Assembly (NCBI GenBank): GCA_905234865.1
Contig: CAJOJE010000001.1
Coordinates: 240,021 to 304,020 of the forward strand
DNA: 64,000 nucleotides
Direction of reading: 5' to 3'
From: Candidatus Gastranaerophilales bacterium
GTDB taxonomy: Bacteria; Cyanobacteriota; Vampirovibrionia; Gastranaerophilales; Gastranaerophilaceae
Part shown: piece by piece, positions 9,711-18,386 of the stretch
Layout of the letters: the number at the start of each line of letters is the position of its first letter
Numbering within the stretch: position 1 is the first letter of the stretch
The notes under the pieces: generated by a model
Databases searched by the model: none
The model's input: only the letters and a program-made list of their open reading frames with translations
Told to the model about the DNA's origin: nothing
Position numbers and translations under genes: made by a program

Positions 9711-9731
9711 AATATTCAATCAATATAAACT

Positions 9732-9770
9732 AAAAAATACTCCGTCCGTTAAAAAGACAGAGTATTTTTT
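9732..9770. terminator. Bidirectional terminator between the SLBB gene and ldpA
   Basis: AAAAAATACTC (9733-9742 region) pairs with GAGTATTTTTT (9760-9770). An inner GTC/GAC pairing gives a long hairpin with A and T flanks on both sides. It lies between convergent genes and can serve both. Confidence 0.8.
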
Positions 9771-9803
9771 AGCATAACGGTAATATACAGTGACAAAATA
9801 AAT

Positions 9804-10766
9804 TCATGAGTTATGTATAAAATTTTCAGCGACCAAAAGGGCGGAAGCAAATATTTTCTCATCGTGAAGAAAATTTTTGTTATCAATAAACTCTTTTACG
9901 ATTTTTCTTGCATAAGAACCTGCCGCAAATCCTGACACATCCAATTCGCAAAGTTTTGCAAGCTTCATGGTTTTAGAATTTGTACCACCTGACACAATTA
10001 CATAAGGAGTAATGTTTGCCTTTAAAACAATATCAGCCGCGGCAACCGCTTGCAAAGTCGTTTTGTAATCATCTTTTCCGCCTGACATCGGAGCGCCGTC
10101 AGCTTGTACCATAAACATATTGTCGCAAAAATTTTTCATCGACTTCAATCGAGCAATTAATCTTTCGTCACCGAGTTTTGACCTGTCAAGACAAACACTT
10201 AAAGAACCCTTGAAAAGTTTGGTTATAATTGACCATCCTTGCATAACCTCATCTTCATTATCTGTTATTGTATGGTACTCTATGCAGTCAATCCCTTCTT
10301 TAATCAGAGGCGGTAAGATTTCAGAAAAAGAAATTTCTTTTGAATATTTTTCTATTGCTCGATTTGGGCAAACATCAGCGCATTTTGCACAGCCTATGCA
10401 ATTATTTTCATCAACAGAAGTTATATTATCAACTGTTTTTATTGCTCTTTGAATACAAACTTTTTCACACTGTCCGCAAGATGTGCATTTTTCAGAGTTG
10501 ATTTTGTATTTTGATAAATGCGGGTCATTTTTTGTTCCGATTGAAACACAAATAAAGCATTCATTTTCTTTTCCCGCAAATTTTATTCCTTTTTTAGCCG
10601 CTCTAACCGCCTCAACGGAAGCATTCAAATCAAAAAAGCGACATCCTGCGGCGGCATATAAAGCACAAAGTTTTGTGATTTCGTCATAATTTCTATTTCC
10701 TGCACCGCAAATTAATTTGAAAACTTTTTTTGATTTAAGGAAAGATTCTAAAGAAGGTATGGACAT
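9804..10766 (-). CDS. ldpA: LdpA-like (light-dependent period A) bis-[4Fe-4S] protein
   Basis: 320 aa. The N-terminus FKLICGAGN followed by an aldolase-like stretch (LYAAAGCRFFDLNASVEAV), then VSIGTKNDPH, mirrors the cyanobacterial LdpA pattern. Two ferredoxin motifs follow: C94-x2-C97-x2-C100-x3-C104 and C123-x2-C126-x2-C129-x3-C133. The C-terminal half has VSGGTNSKTMKLAKL and GSYARKI, also LdpA-like. In cyanobacteria LdpA senses redox state and tunes the circadian clock to light; that role cannot apply as such here, since no photosynthesis or kai gene is visible. I chose ATG 10766 because AAAGGG lies six bases upstream; a TTG seven codons earlier is the alternative. It is a single gene. Confidence 0.82.
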   Translation of the reverse strand: MSIPSLESFLKSKKVFKLICGAGNRNYDEITKLCALYAAAGCRFFDLNASVEAVRAAKKGIKFAGKENECFICVSIGTKNDPHLSKYKINSEKCTSCGQCEKVCIQRAIKTVDNITSVDENNCIGCAKCADVCPNRAIEKYSKEISFSEILPPLIKEGIDCIEYHTITDNEDEVMQGWSIITKLFKGSLSVCLDRSKLGDERLIARLKSMKNFCDNMFMVQADGAPMSGGKDDYKTTLQAVAAADIVLKANITPYVIVSGGTNSKTMKLAKLCELDVSGFAAGSYARKIVKEFIDNKNFLHDEKIFASALLVAENFIHNS

Positions 10767-10854
10767 TTTTACCCTTTTGTCGACCAATAAATAATATAAA
10801 AACTATATTAAAATTAACACAACAGTACAAAGTTTAACAAGTTATACTCAAATT

Positions 10855-11520
10855 TTATTTTACTTCATTACATTCATTGATTAAAAAATTTTGAATTTCA
10901 TTTGGTGTATTTGCAATAAATATGCTGTCATATTTTTGAGCATCAGATACACTTTTAAAACCAAAGCCGTAAGTAACGGCAATAAATTTAATACCGAGTT
11001 TTTGACTTGCCAGTGCATCATGAAAACTGTCACCAATCATAATTGTTTCAGAGCATGCTGCAGAAATGGAATTTACGCAATTTTGAAGAACATCCGTTTT
11101 GGTAAGTTTATTTTCATTATCAGCTCCGCAAATTGAATTGAAATATTTATCCAGTTTAAAATGCTCCATAAGACTTATTGCATAATCTTCTCTTTTGTAA
11201 GTCGCAACTCCGAGTTTACAGCCTTCTTTTTTTAAAGAATCCAAAAGCTCATAAATCCCGTCATAAACAAAAGCCTTATACACATCGCCTTCTGAATAAA
11301 TTTTTCTGAAATGATTTGCAAACAGTTGTGCCTTTTCATCATCAAGGTTGTATATTCTTTTAACACTGTCTTGAATCGGAGGCCCTATAAAACTTAAAAG
11401 TTCATTTTTGGATAAGTTGTGGAGGTTGTAATACTCAATAGTAGAGGTTACTGATTGCAATACACCTTCAGTCCCGTCTATAAGGGTTCCGTCAACATCA
11501 AAAACTACCGATTTATTCAT
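10855..11520 (-). CDS. HAD-family phosphatase (Gph/PGP-like)
   Basis: 221 aa. Motif I VFDVDGTLIDG is at residues 4-14 (nucleophile D6, acid D8), a helical cap follows, then motif II/III VATYKREDY and motif IV MIGDSFHDALASQ. These are the features of small-molecule phosphatases of the phosphoglycolate-phosphatase/PpaX type. It is the last gene of the minus-strand sugar operon and begins one base after the aldolase stop codon, with GGGGG as ribosome-binding site. A role removing a phosphate from an 8- or 9-carbon sugar acid, as KdsC does, is likely but inferred from position. Confidence 0.8.
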   Translation of the reverse strand: MNKSVVFDVDGTLIDGTEGVLQSVTSTIEYYNLHNLSKNELLSFIGPPIQDSVKRIYNLDDEKAQLFANHFRKIYSEGDVYKAFVYDGIYELLDSLKKEGCKLGVATYKREDYAISLMEHFKLDKYFNSICGADNENKLTKTDVLQNCVNSISAACSETIMIGDSFHDALASQKLGIKFIAVTYGFGFKSVSDAQKYDSIFIANTPNEIQNFLINECNEVK

Positions 11521-11521
11521 T

Positions 11522-13129
11522 TTAAACCCCCGTTTCATAATCAGATTTTGTTAAAAATTCAATTTTTGGTTCTTTATCGAATGAATTTAAAAATTTTGCA
11601 ATTTCATCAACAACATTATTTGATACATCCTGATTATAGAATTGTAAATCCGTATCATAATAATTGGGTTTAAAACCGGAGAAACCGTCAAATCCTGCCA
11701 AATAAACCTTTTTAACCTTTGATTCGGTTAATAACTTCATAAGCAAAAATATGGCAGTATCGCCAATCGGAGAAGTTTCATCCGTTAAATCCGAATAATT
11801 AACAACGTAATCAGCGTCATAGCTTTTTTCAATATTATTGGTAATGATTGTTTTTGTTTTTAAATCAGCCTTTTTATATATGCCCATAAAATGACTGTAA
11901 CGCTTTGCGTTACTTATAAAAACGTAATCGGTGTCAAAAAGATTGCATAAATGATTAACAGAAATTGTTACGGCATTTTTATCATCAATATAAGATTTTA
12001 TTTTGTCATATTCTTGCTTGATTGAGCTGCCGGGCCCGATTAAAACAACTTCTTTTGCACTTAATTTATCTTTCAAGTCACCGTATGTCCTGTTATCGGC
12101 ATGATTTCTGTTTTGATATTGTGTATATAATTTTTGGATGTGCTCTTTATCAAATGTTAAAGCATGCGCAGGAGAAACTTGAGATAGGATATAGTTTATA
12201 TCTTTTGTTCCAAGCATATTTTTTTCTTCCAAAAACTTAACGTAATTGGGATGACACTTATTAGAAGCCGAAAGAAAATAAGATAAATTGTATCCCCAAG
12301 TGCAGCTTTTTAAATATTTTAAAATATACAATTCTATTGCATTTAAAATCTCGGACACATCATAGCTTTTATTATAAAACTCGTTTAGATATCGAGTAAG
12401 TAACTCCGTATTGCAATTACCCGCAGATTTTCCCATGCCATACAAAGCAGAATCAATAAAAATATTTCTGTTTGTTTTAACTTCTAAAAGCTCGCAAGAA
12501 TTAGAAAAAGCAAGTTGAAAATTATTATGAGCATGATGAGCTATTGATATTGACGGTTTTAAATTCGTATCCAATAAATAAAAATATTTTAAAAGCCTTT
12601 CTTTGTGCAAAAGTCCGTAAGTATCAACCAAGGCCATGGAATAAGGTTCAAGATTGTTTACCATATCAATCAAATCCAACATTTCTTTATCCGAATAAGT
12701 AGTAATAGATGTGGGATTAACAAAAACTTTATACCCCTTGTCTTTAAGCATGTAGCAAAAGTCAACAGCCTCCTTTATTCTATGCTTCTTAAAAGGTACT
12801 CTGATACCGTCAATAAAATCGTTATCTTTGTGTTCGGCAAAATTATCAATCGAGCAATGCCCGTCATCCAATAGTCCTGTGGTCATTGCAGTAATAAAGG
12901 TGTTATTTTTGGACTCGTTCTTGTAAAAATCGCAAATTGACTCGGTATTGGGATATATGGCTCTATTTTTATCATAAGGCCTTCTGTCATCCAAAAAACC
13001 TACCTCGATAGCTTCTAAATTTGCCTTAACAAGCTTTCTAAAGATACTCAATATGGAATTTTGCCCAAATTCCCAATCATTGAGGTATCCTCCGTCACGA
13101 AGCGTGCAATCAAGAACATTAATTTTCAT
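11522..13129 (-). CDS. HMGL-like aldolase fused to an MptE/DUF115-like domain
   Basis: 535 aa. Residues 1-290 form a DRE-TIM metallolyase of the HMG-CoA lyase / 4-hydroxy-2-oxovalerate aldolase type: DCTLRDGGYLNDW (R11, D12) at the start, and ISIAHHAHNNFQLA supplying metal-binding histidines near residue 210. From about residue 355 a second domain begins (VVLIGPGSSIKQEYDKI, then VSVNHLC-like and DYVFISNAKRY). It resembles MptE/DUF115-type sugar or pterin-nucleotide-binding domains and recurs in the gene at 16226. The ATG at 13129 has GAGG six bases upstream and overlaps kdsB by 11 bases. It could make or cleave a ketose or ulosonic acid C-C bond; the substrate is unknown. Confidence 0.78.
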   Translation of the reverse strand: MKINVLDCTLRDGGYLNDWEFGQNSILSIFRKLVKANLEAIEVGFLDDRRPYDKNRAIYPNTESICDFYKNESKNNTFITAMTTGLLDDGHCSIDNFAEHKDNDFIDGIRVPFKKHRIKEAVDFCYMLKDKGYKVFVNPTSITTYSDKEMLDLIDMVNNLEPYSMALVDTYGLLHKERLLKYFYLLDTNLKPSISIAHHAHNNFQLAFSNSCELLEVKTNRNIFIDSALYGMGKSAGNCNTELLTRYLNEFYNKSYDVSEILNAIELYILKYLKSCTWGYNLSYFLSASNKCHPNYVKFLEEKNMLGTKDINYILSQVSPAHALTFDKEHIQKLYTQYQNRNHADNRTYGDLKDKLSAKEVVLIGPGSSIKQEYDKIKSYIDDKNAVTISVNHLCNLFDTDYVFISNAKRYSHFMGIYKKADLKTKTIITNNIEKSYDADYVVNYSDLTDETSPIGDTAIFLLMKLLTESKVKKVYLAGFDGFSGFKPNYYDTDLQFYNQDVSNNVVDEIAKFLNSFDKEPKIEFLTKSDYETGV

Positions 13130-13859
13130 TACCGACCTCATTTTTAATAATTTTAATGACCATATCCAAATCTTTTTGAGTATCTACGGATAAGCTTTTA
13201 ACGTTTTCGGCAACAATAAACTTTAAGGTTTTTCCCCAATCGGTAAATCTTAAAATATCAATACCTTCAATTTTTTCAAAAATTCCCGGAGTCGAATTTG
13301 CAAAAAAATCAAGCATTTTTTTATTGTAACCGATTATACCGACATGCTTGTAATAATCAAAATCAAGTGATTTAAAAGGATACGGAATAGGGGTTCTTGA
13401 CATATATAAGCAATTATAGTCGTTATCAAACACAACTTTAATATTAGAATTATCCATAACTTCAACAGGATTTGTCATTTTAGTAATAATGTTTGTACCG
13501 AATTCGACATCTTGAGGAATGATATCAGGAACTGCCATTGTTAAAAGTTCATACTGTATTAAAGGTTCATCGCCGTTTACTTGGAGATAAAAATCGGCTT
13601 GAATTGTTTGAGAAACTTCCTGTAATCTGTTTGCGGCAGTATTATGAGTACCTGTCATAACGGAGGGGATATTATACTGATTGCAGCATTCGACAATTCT
13701 TTCATCATCTGTTGCAACAACGATGTCGTCGATTTTTTTAGCCATCTTGACCCTGTTGTAAACCCACCATATCATAGGTTTACCGCATATATCTTTTAAA
13801 GGCTTACCCGGCAATCTCGTTGAAGCATATCTTGCAGGTATTACAGCTACTGTTTTCAT
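13119..13859 (-). CDS. kdsB: KdsB-type CMP-sugar-acid synthetase (3-deoxy-manno-octulosonate cytidylyltransferase family)
   Basis: 246 aa, the normal KdsB length. The nucleotide-binding N-terminus VIPARYASTRLPGKPL is at residues 6-21, followed by VVATDDERI and the VNGDEPL metal/CTP motif near 95. It activates a 3-deoxy-2-keto sugar acid with CTP. No other Kdo gene (kdsA, kdsD, waaA) is in the window. Because it sits inside a cluster with a ThDP enzyme, an aldolase and a second cytidylyltransferase, it may act on a Kdo-like sugar rather than on core Kdo. AGGAG precedes the ATG at good spacing. Confidence 0.88.
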   Translation of the reverse strand: MKTVAVIPARYASTRLPGKPLKDICGKPMIWWVYNRVKMAKKIDDIVVATDDERIVECCNQYNIPSVMTGTHNTAANRLQEVSQTIQADFYLQVNGDEPLIQYELLTMAVPDIIPQDVEFGTNIITKMTNPVEVMDNSNIKVVFDNDYNCLYMSRTPIPYPFKSLDFDYYKHVGIIGYNKKMLDFFANSTPGIFEKIEGIDILRFTDWGKTLKFIVAENVKSLSVDTQKDLDMVIKIIKNEVGNEN

Positions 13860-13877
13860 TATTTTTCTCCTACTAAA

Positions 13878-15477
13878 TCAACTATTAAGCAACTTTATGA
13901 TTTCATCCGATAATTCTTGGTTTAAAAACGGCTTCATATCTTTTTCGTTCCAGTTCATTTTTGGAATCAAAAGAGTATCTTCGGGCAACAATATATTTAT
14001 TAAACAAGACTCATTATCATAAAACCAATCCGAATATTTATCAAGCTCGGTATAATTATCAATCGTGACGGCTTTTATGTCGTATGCTTGAGCAACATTT
14101 GTAAAATCCGGTACGGAATATCCGCTCGAGCCGTTTGTAATACAATATCTGCCTTGAAAAGTTCCTGCTTGGATTTCACTGATTTTCCCGAGCGCTCTGT
14201 TATTTATAACCAATATTTTTATAGGCAATTTATCGGCGGCAACAGTTTGAAGTTCTTGAATATTCATTTGCAAACCTCCGTCGCCCGTTATGCAGTACAC
14301 AATTCCTTTATTTAAAAAATATGAAGCACCTATGGCATAAGGCAAACCACAGCCCATTGAACCATAGCCGCCGCCAATTAAGATTCTTCCTTTATTTCCC
14401 TTTAAGATAAGACTTTGAGCAGCCCAGCACTGGTTTTGACCGACATCAATCGCAACAATGGGGTTTTTAGGCAAAAGGGAAGAAATTTTTTCTATACAAT
14501 AATTGCCAATTTCCTTATCATGATTTAATAACAGTTTCTTTGCCCGGTGACATTTATCATTCCAATCCGAATAATTCGGAATATTTTCCTCAAGCAATTT
14601 AAAAAGGAATATTTTAGCATCCGTTAAATATTTAACTTCGTCGGTTTTAATGTAGCGACTCAATTCATATTCGTCAATATCAGCTCTGATTAATTTGGCT
14701 CTGGGTGCAAAAAATTCGGGTTTATTGCCGATTTGTCTGAGTCCCAGTCTGGCGCCGACCGAAATAACCAAATCCGCTTCTTTTACTATCATGTTAGCGA
14801 TACGGTTACCGTAAACTCCGATAAATCCGAGTTTATCATCATCTTGAACTAAGTCAACGGCATTCATCGTTGTTAATACGGGTATTTTGGTTTTTTTGTA
14901 AAACTTATAAAGCAAATCGGAAGCTCCCGATTCCCTAACGCCGTTACCCGCAATTAATATCGGTCTTTTGCAAGTTGAATGGAAAATCAATTACAACCCC
15001 TCCTTTTCTGCCTAATGTTGCAATATTGTAGAGCCTTGATACGGTTTCCGGAAACGATTCCGCTTCCGACGGAGTAATCGAGGATTTAGTTATGCTCCTG
15101 GTCAACGAAACAATGTCCATTTCCTGAAAGCCGTATTGCCTGACACCTGAATACCCCTTTTGTTCGGTTGTAGGAATATTACCGCAAATACCGATAAGAG
15201 GAATGCCGTCAAACCAAGCATCTGCCAATCCGCCAAGCGCATTAACGGCTCCGGGTCCCGACGTTGTAAAATAAACCCCGGGCTTATTCGAAACTCTGGC
15301 ATATCCGCATGCCGCAAAAGAACATCCCTGTTCGTTGTAGCAAATATGAACGTTTATCTCGTCTTTACGCTTATACAGAGCATCTATAAAAGGTGTAATA
15401 TACCCTCCCGAGTAGCCGAAAATATCGGTTACTCCATGGTTTATAAGAAAATCTACCAAATACTCGGAGCAATTCAT
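13878..15477 (-). pseudogene. ThDP-dependent enzyme (acetolactate-synthase-like), split by a frameshifting deletion
   Basis: Two overlapping reading frames together encode one ThDP enzyme. 15477-14944 (177 aa) is the PYR domain, with the catalytic glutamate in YNEQGCSFAA and GPGAVNALGG. 14990-13878 (about 370 aa) holds the central domain (RPILIAGNGV) and the PP domain with the GDGGLQMN ThDP/Mg motif. The frames change near 14962-14980. The usual 30-40 residue linker between PYR and central domains is missing, so the break looks like a deletion, not a single-base error. ATG 15477 overlaps the upstream stop (TAATG). The intact parent could condense pyruvate with a sugar aldehyde or ketone, as AHAS-like YerE does. 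If the sequence is right the gene is probably dead; two-chain expression is a less likely option. Confidence 0.75.
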
Positions 15478-16166
15478 TATTTGTTCTCCTTATTGTTACA
15501 ATTAAACTTATTATCAAAACCCTTCAATTCACGATAAACGGCATTGGCAATAAAAAAATCTTCAGGATAATCAATATCTATTGCTTCGATTGCATTTACT
15601 TCTTTCATATAGGGGTTTATGCCCGTTCGTCTGCCGTATTTTTGAAATACATCTTTTATAAAAACGTAAGAAATCGGAGCCTCGGCATATATTGCAGGTA
15701 AATCTTGCGTTCTCGGTATTGAATTGATGTTATAATTTAAAGGCTTATTTTCTTTCCAAAGAAAGCTTCTGACGGGCGATACGCAAAAAGCGCTGTCAAA
15801 TTTTCCGCTTTTAACTTTTTCAATACAGGTATCAATTGTTTCGGATTTTGCAAACGGGGATGTTGCATGTGCGTTAACATAAATATCGGCATCAACAACT
15901 TTGATAAACTCTTTTATGATATCATTTGCATTAATATTATCTCCGTTTAAATATTCGGGTCTTTTAAGAAAATTTGCCTCGGGAAGAACAAATTCGCAAA
16001 TATGCTCGTCTGAACAATATACATAGACATCATCAATATTTTTTGCTTCTAAACAGGCTTTTTGTATAAAAGTCATTAACGGCGTACCGTCAAAAAAGGT
16101 TTTTAAATTCTTTAATGCAAGTCTGCCACTGTTTATTTTTATCGGTATTAAAGCAACTGTTTTCAA
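15477..16166 (-). CDS. Acylneuraminate (NeuA)-like cytidylyltransferase
   Basis: About 229 aa. The N-terminus TVALIPIKINSGRLALKNLK is a variant of the NeuA/KdsB CTP-binding loop with the R-x-x-x-K spacing. VYCSDEHI and the INAND/VNAHATSPF region match CMP-sialic acid synthetases. It would activate a nonulosonic acid with CTP. I prefer the TTG at 16166, which aligns the N-terminus with the family and has GGAA upstream; another TTG at 16199 would add 11 residues. It is coupled to the ThDP gene by a one-base TAATG overlap. Two CMP-transferases in one operon suggest two different acidic sugars, or that one has a new substrate. Confidence 0.78.
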   Translation of the reverse strand: MKTVALIPIKINSGRLALKNLKTFFDGTPLMTFIQKACLEAKNIDDVYVYCSDEHICEFVLPEANFLKRPEYLNGDNINANDIIKEFIKVVDADIYVNAHATSPFAKSETIDTCIEKVKSGKFDSAFCVSPVRSFLWKENKPLNYNINSIPRTQDLPAIYAEAPISYVFIKDVFQKYGRRTGINPYMKEVNAIEAIDIDYPEDFFIANAVYRELKGFDNKFNCNNKENK

Positions 16167-16225
16167 TAGATTTATTCCATTTCCGTTAAAATATTTCAAT
16201 CTTTTGGATGAAGCAATTATATATT

Positions 16226-17029
16226 TTATTCCTGATATATATCTGTAAATAACCCTTTTAACCCGACGGGATTAATTGATATTATCTCTGTTTCCGGATA
16301 CCAAATATCGGCAAATTTTTTAATTTTAAACCATGCCCTGTATAAAAAATCCACATGTTCTTCTTTTTTGTCTTTTTCGTTAAAATATCCTTTTGAACAA
16401 TCACAACCCACAAGATAAATTCTCTTAGGATTGGTATAGAGAGCAAACTGCATGGCTGAACCGGCAACAGAATTAGCTGTCGCTAAAGGAGCAGAAGCAA
16501 TATCCATGTGGAAATTAAAATCAAAATCTCTAAAATTATTAAAAATACAGTATCTTTTCGCACCTAAACGAAGTGCAACGGATTCAGGAACGGTAGCCTT
16601 ACCTTCATAGGTATAATCTTGTATAATTCCAAAAAATTTGTCGGTATTTTTAAATCTTTCATCGCTTAATTCATTTATATAATCTTTTACCGCAATATAA
16701 TCCTGCATAAAAAAGTATTTAAAATGTATGTCTTTTCTAAAAACAGTCCTGTTTAATCCGATATTTAAAACATTCTCAAGAGGTTTATAATTATTAAGAG
16801 AAGGTCCCGGAGCAATTATTGCAACGTCTTTCCCGTAATTGCAATTTTTGTATTTTTTGAAAGCATCTTCATGTATTTTTTGTGCTTCAAGAAGATCGAC
16901 AATATCAAGACGAAGAGTATTTACCAAATCACGTCTTTTCATCTTCATAAAGTAACAAGGTTCGCACAATCTTCCGTCTTGTACTTCATTATAAATAAAT
17001 TTTCTAATTTTAGAAATAATATTTATCAT
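16226..17029 (-). CDS. MptE/DUF115-like putative glycosyltransferase
   Basis: 267 aa. The core begins with VAIIAPGPSLNNYKPL (about residue 70), a glycine/proline nucleotide-binding loop like that of MptE/DUF115 proteins and some sialyltransferase-like enzymes. Later come NSVAGSAMQFAL and RIYLVGCDCSKGYF. The same fold type seems to form the C-terminal domain of the aldolase fusion in this operon. It may transfer the CMP-activated sugar made by its neighbours; this is inferred from context. It is the first gene of the minus-strand operon. It has no Shine-Dalgarno sequence, but TAAAAT lies exactly six bases before the ATG. Confidence 0.6.
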   Translation of the reverse strand: MINIISKIRKFIYNEVQDGRLCEPCYFMKMKRRDLVNTLRLDIVDLLEAQKIHEDAFKKYKNCNYGKDVAIIAPGPSLNNYKPLENVLNIGLNRTVFRKDIHFKYFFMQDYIAVKDYINELSDERFKNTDKFFGIIQDYTYEGKATVPESVALRLGAKRYCIFNNFRDFDFNFHMDIASAPLATANSVAGSAMQFALYTNPKRIYLVGCDCSKGYFNEKDKKEEHVDFLYRAWFKIKKFADIWYPETEIISINPVGLKGLFTDIYQE

Positions 17030-17035
17030 ATTGCC

Positions 17036-17041
17036 ATTTTA
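17036..17041 (-). promoter_or_regulatory. -10-like box placed for a leaderless mRNA of the sugar operon
   Basis: TAAAAT on the minus strand is separated from the ATG at 17029 by exactly six bases. Transcription would then start at or next to the A of the start codon. No ribosome-binding site is present. Confidence 0.35.
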
Positions 17042-17744
17042 CAATAAAATATTACCATTGCAACAGTTTAAACAGGAATATAATTTTATGATTAATCCCT
17101 ATTGGGTATGAGGTTTTAATTTTTTATGCTTATTTTAGCGACACACATTAAATATATAATTAAAGATTAGCAAACTGAACAATTATTATATCGATATCTC
17201 AATTTTTGCTAAATAGCCGTATTGATTTTCTTCGTACTCTCAGGATTATATATGACATTAGGATATGGCAATAATTTTTCTTCATTGGATTTTACCAGTA
17301 TAAAAAATTTACTAAAAAAAGAATAATAAAACTATACACTCTATATATTTATTACCAAATTGATATTTCTTATGTACATTCTATTTCATAAGCTTATTTA
17401 TAATAACGACATAGTGTTTTAAAAAAGGATTTTATCGGCAAATATCATTTTAATGCCCTTATATTTAGTTATAATTTTATATCTTTGCAAAGTATTTTAA
17501 CGGATTTTTTCTGTAGTAAGATTTTCATATTTCTTTCGGGGGTAAACGTTGAATATTATTTAATTCGTTATATTTCGTACCATTTTTAATTTTTTTTATT
17601 AAGATTACTTTCTAAACATCTCTTGTGCGGAAATTATACCGTTGTATGTATTTTTATTGATAATGACCGTTGCGGGAAGTTTGTTGTATGAAAAGTTATA
17701 TGCTATAATTGCAAATATAATTTTAGGAGGCAAAATCCAAAATA
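17042..17744. other. 703-bp gene-free stretch with possible decayed plus-strand gene remnants
   Basis: Very AT-rich, with no ORF of normal size. Two short plus-strand frames read like protein remnants. One is at about 17251-17325 (MTLGYGNNFSSLDFTS and onward). The other is at about 17607-17753, a hydrophobic C-terminus (PLYVFLLIMTVAGSLLYEKL and onward) that ends beyond the start of the next gene. The second looks like the last transmembrane helix of a membrane protein, for example an O-acyltransferase. I infer a degraded polysaccharide-modification gene. TATAAT-like boxes near 17712 may drive the gene at 17745. Confidence 0.35.
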
Positions 17745-18386
17745 ATGCTTAATAAAATAATAAATCATTGGGCATATCAAATTAAAACTTTAAAATTCAA
17801 AATAGAATGGAGAAAAAATAATTCTCACAACCGTACATCCGCAGCAAACATCTTTTCTAAAGATAAAGTTACCGTAGGTAATAAAACTTATGGAATGTTA
17901 AACATTAGAGATTTTGGCAATAATGAAGAAAAGCTGGAAATAGGTAATTTTGTTTCGATGTCAGAAAACGTATATTTTATATTAGGCGGAGAACATCCAT
18001 ACAACAGATTATCAACTTATCCGTTTAAAAAATTAGTTTTAACCGACGAAGACGAAGCAACTACAAAAGGGATGATTAAAGTAGAGGACGACGTTTGGAT
18101 AGGCTTTGGCGTAACAATTTTATCCGGTGTAAAAATAGGGCAAGGAGCAATTGTTGCCGCAGGGAGCATAGTTGTGAAAGACATTGAACCATATTCTATA
18201 GTTGGAGGAAATCCTTGCAAATTAATCAAGTATCGCTTTTCGGAAACAATCAGGAGAAAACTTATTAAAATTGATTTTTCAAAGTTTGATGATAATTTAA
18301 TTAAAAGATATACCAACATTCTTTACAGCGAAATTACCGAAGAAAATATTGATAAAATATTAAAAATTTTCCCAAAAAAGAACTAA
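17745..18386 (+). CDS. CatB/LbH-type O-acetyltransferase
   Basis: 213 aa. Hexapeptide-repeat left-handed beta-helix acyltransferase: NFVSMSENVYFILGGEHP carries the histidine expected of the CatB/virginiamycin acetyltransferase group. VEDDVWIGFGVTILSGVKIGQGAIVAAGSIVVKDI covers the coil turns, split by DDVWIG, and IVGGNPCKLIKYRF closes the helix. In a polysaccharide locus it most likely acetylates a sugar. AGGAGG is present, but about 14 bases before the ATG, which is long. Its end overlaps the convergent flippase by four bases. Confidence 0.85.
   Translation: MLNKIINHWAYQIKTLKFKIEWRKNNSHNRTSAANIFSKDKVTVGNKTYGMLNIRDFGNNEEKLEIGNFVSMSENVYFILGGEHPYNRLSTYPFKKLVLTDEDEATTKGMIKVEDDVWIGFGVTILSGVKIGQGAIVAAGSIVVKDIEPYSIVGGNPCKLIKYRFSETIRRKLIKIDFSKFDDNLIKRYTNILYSEITEENIDKILKIFPKKN

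Noticed and set aside
14944-14990. Programmed ribosomal frameshift joining the ThDP halves
   Set aside because: No recognised slippery site or stimulatory structure, the needed shift is +1 or -2, and the interdomain linker would still be missing.
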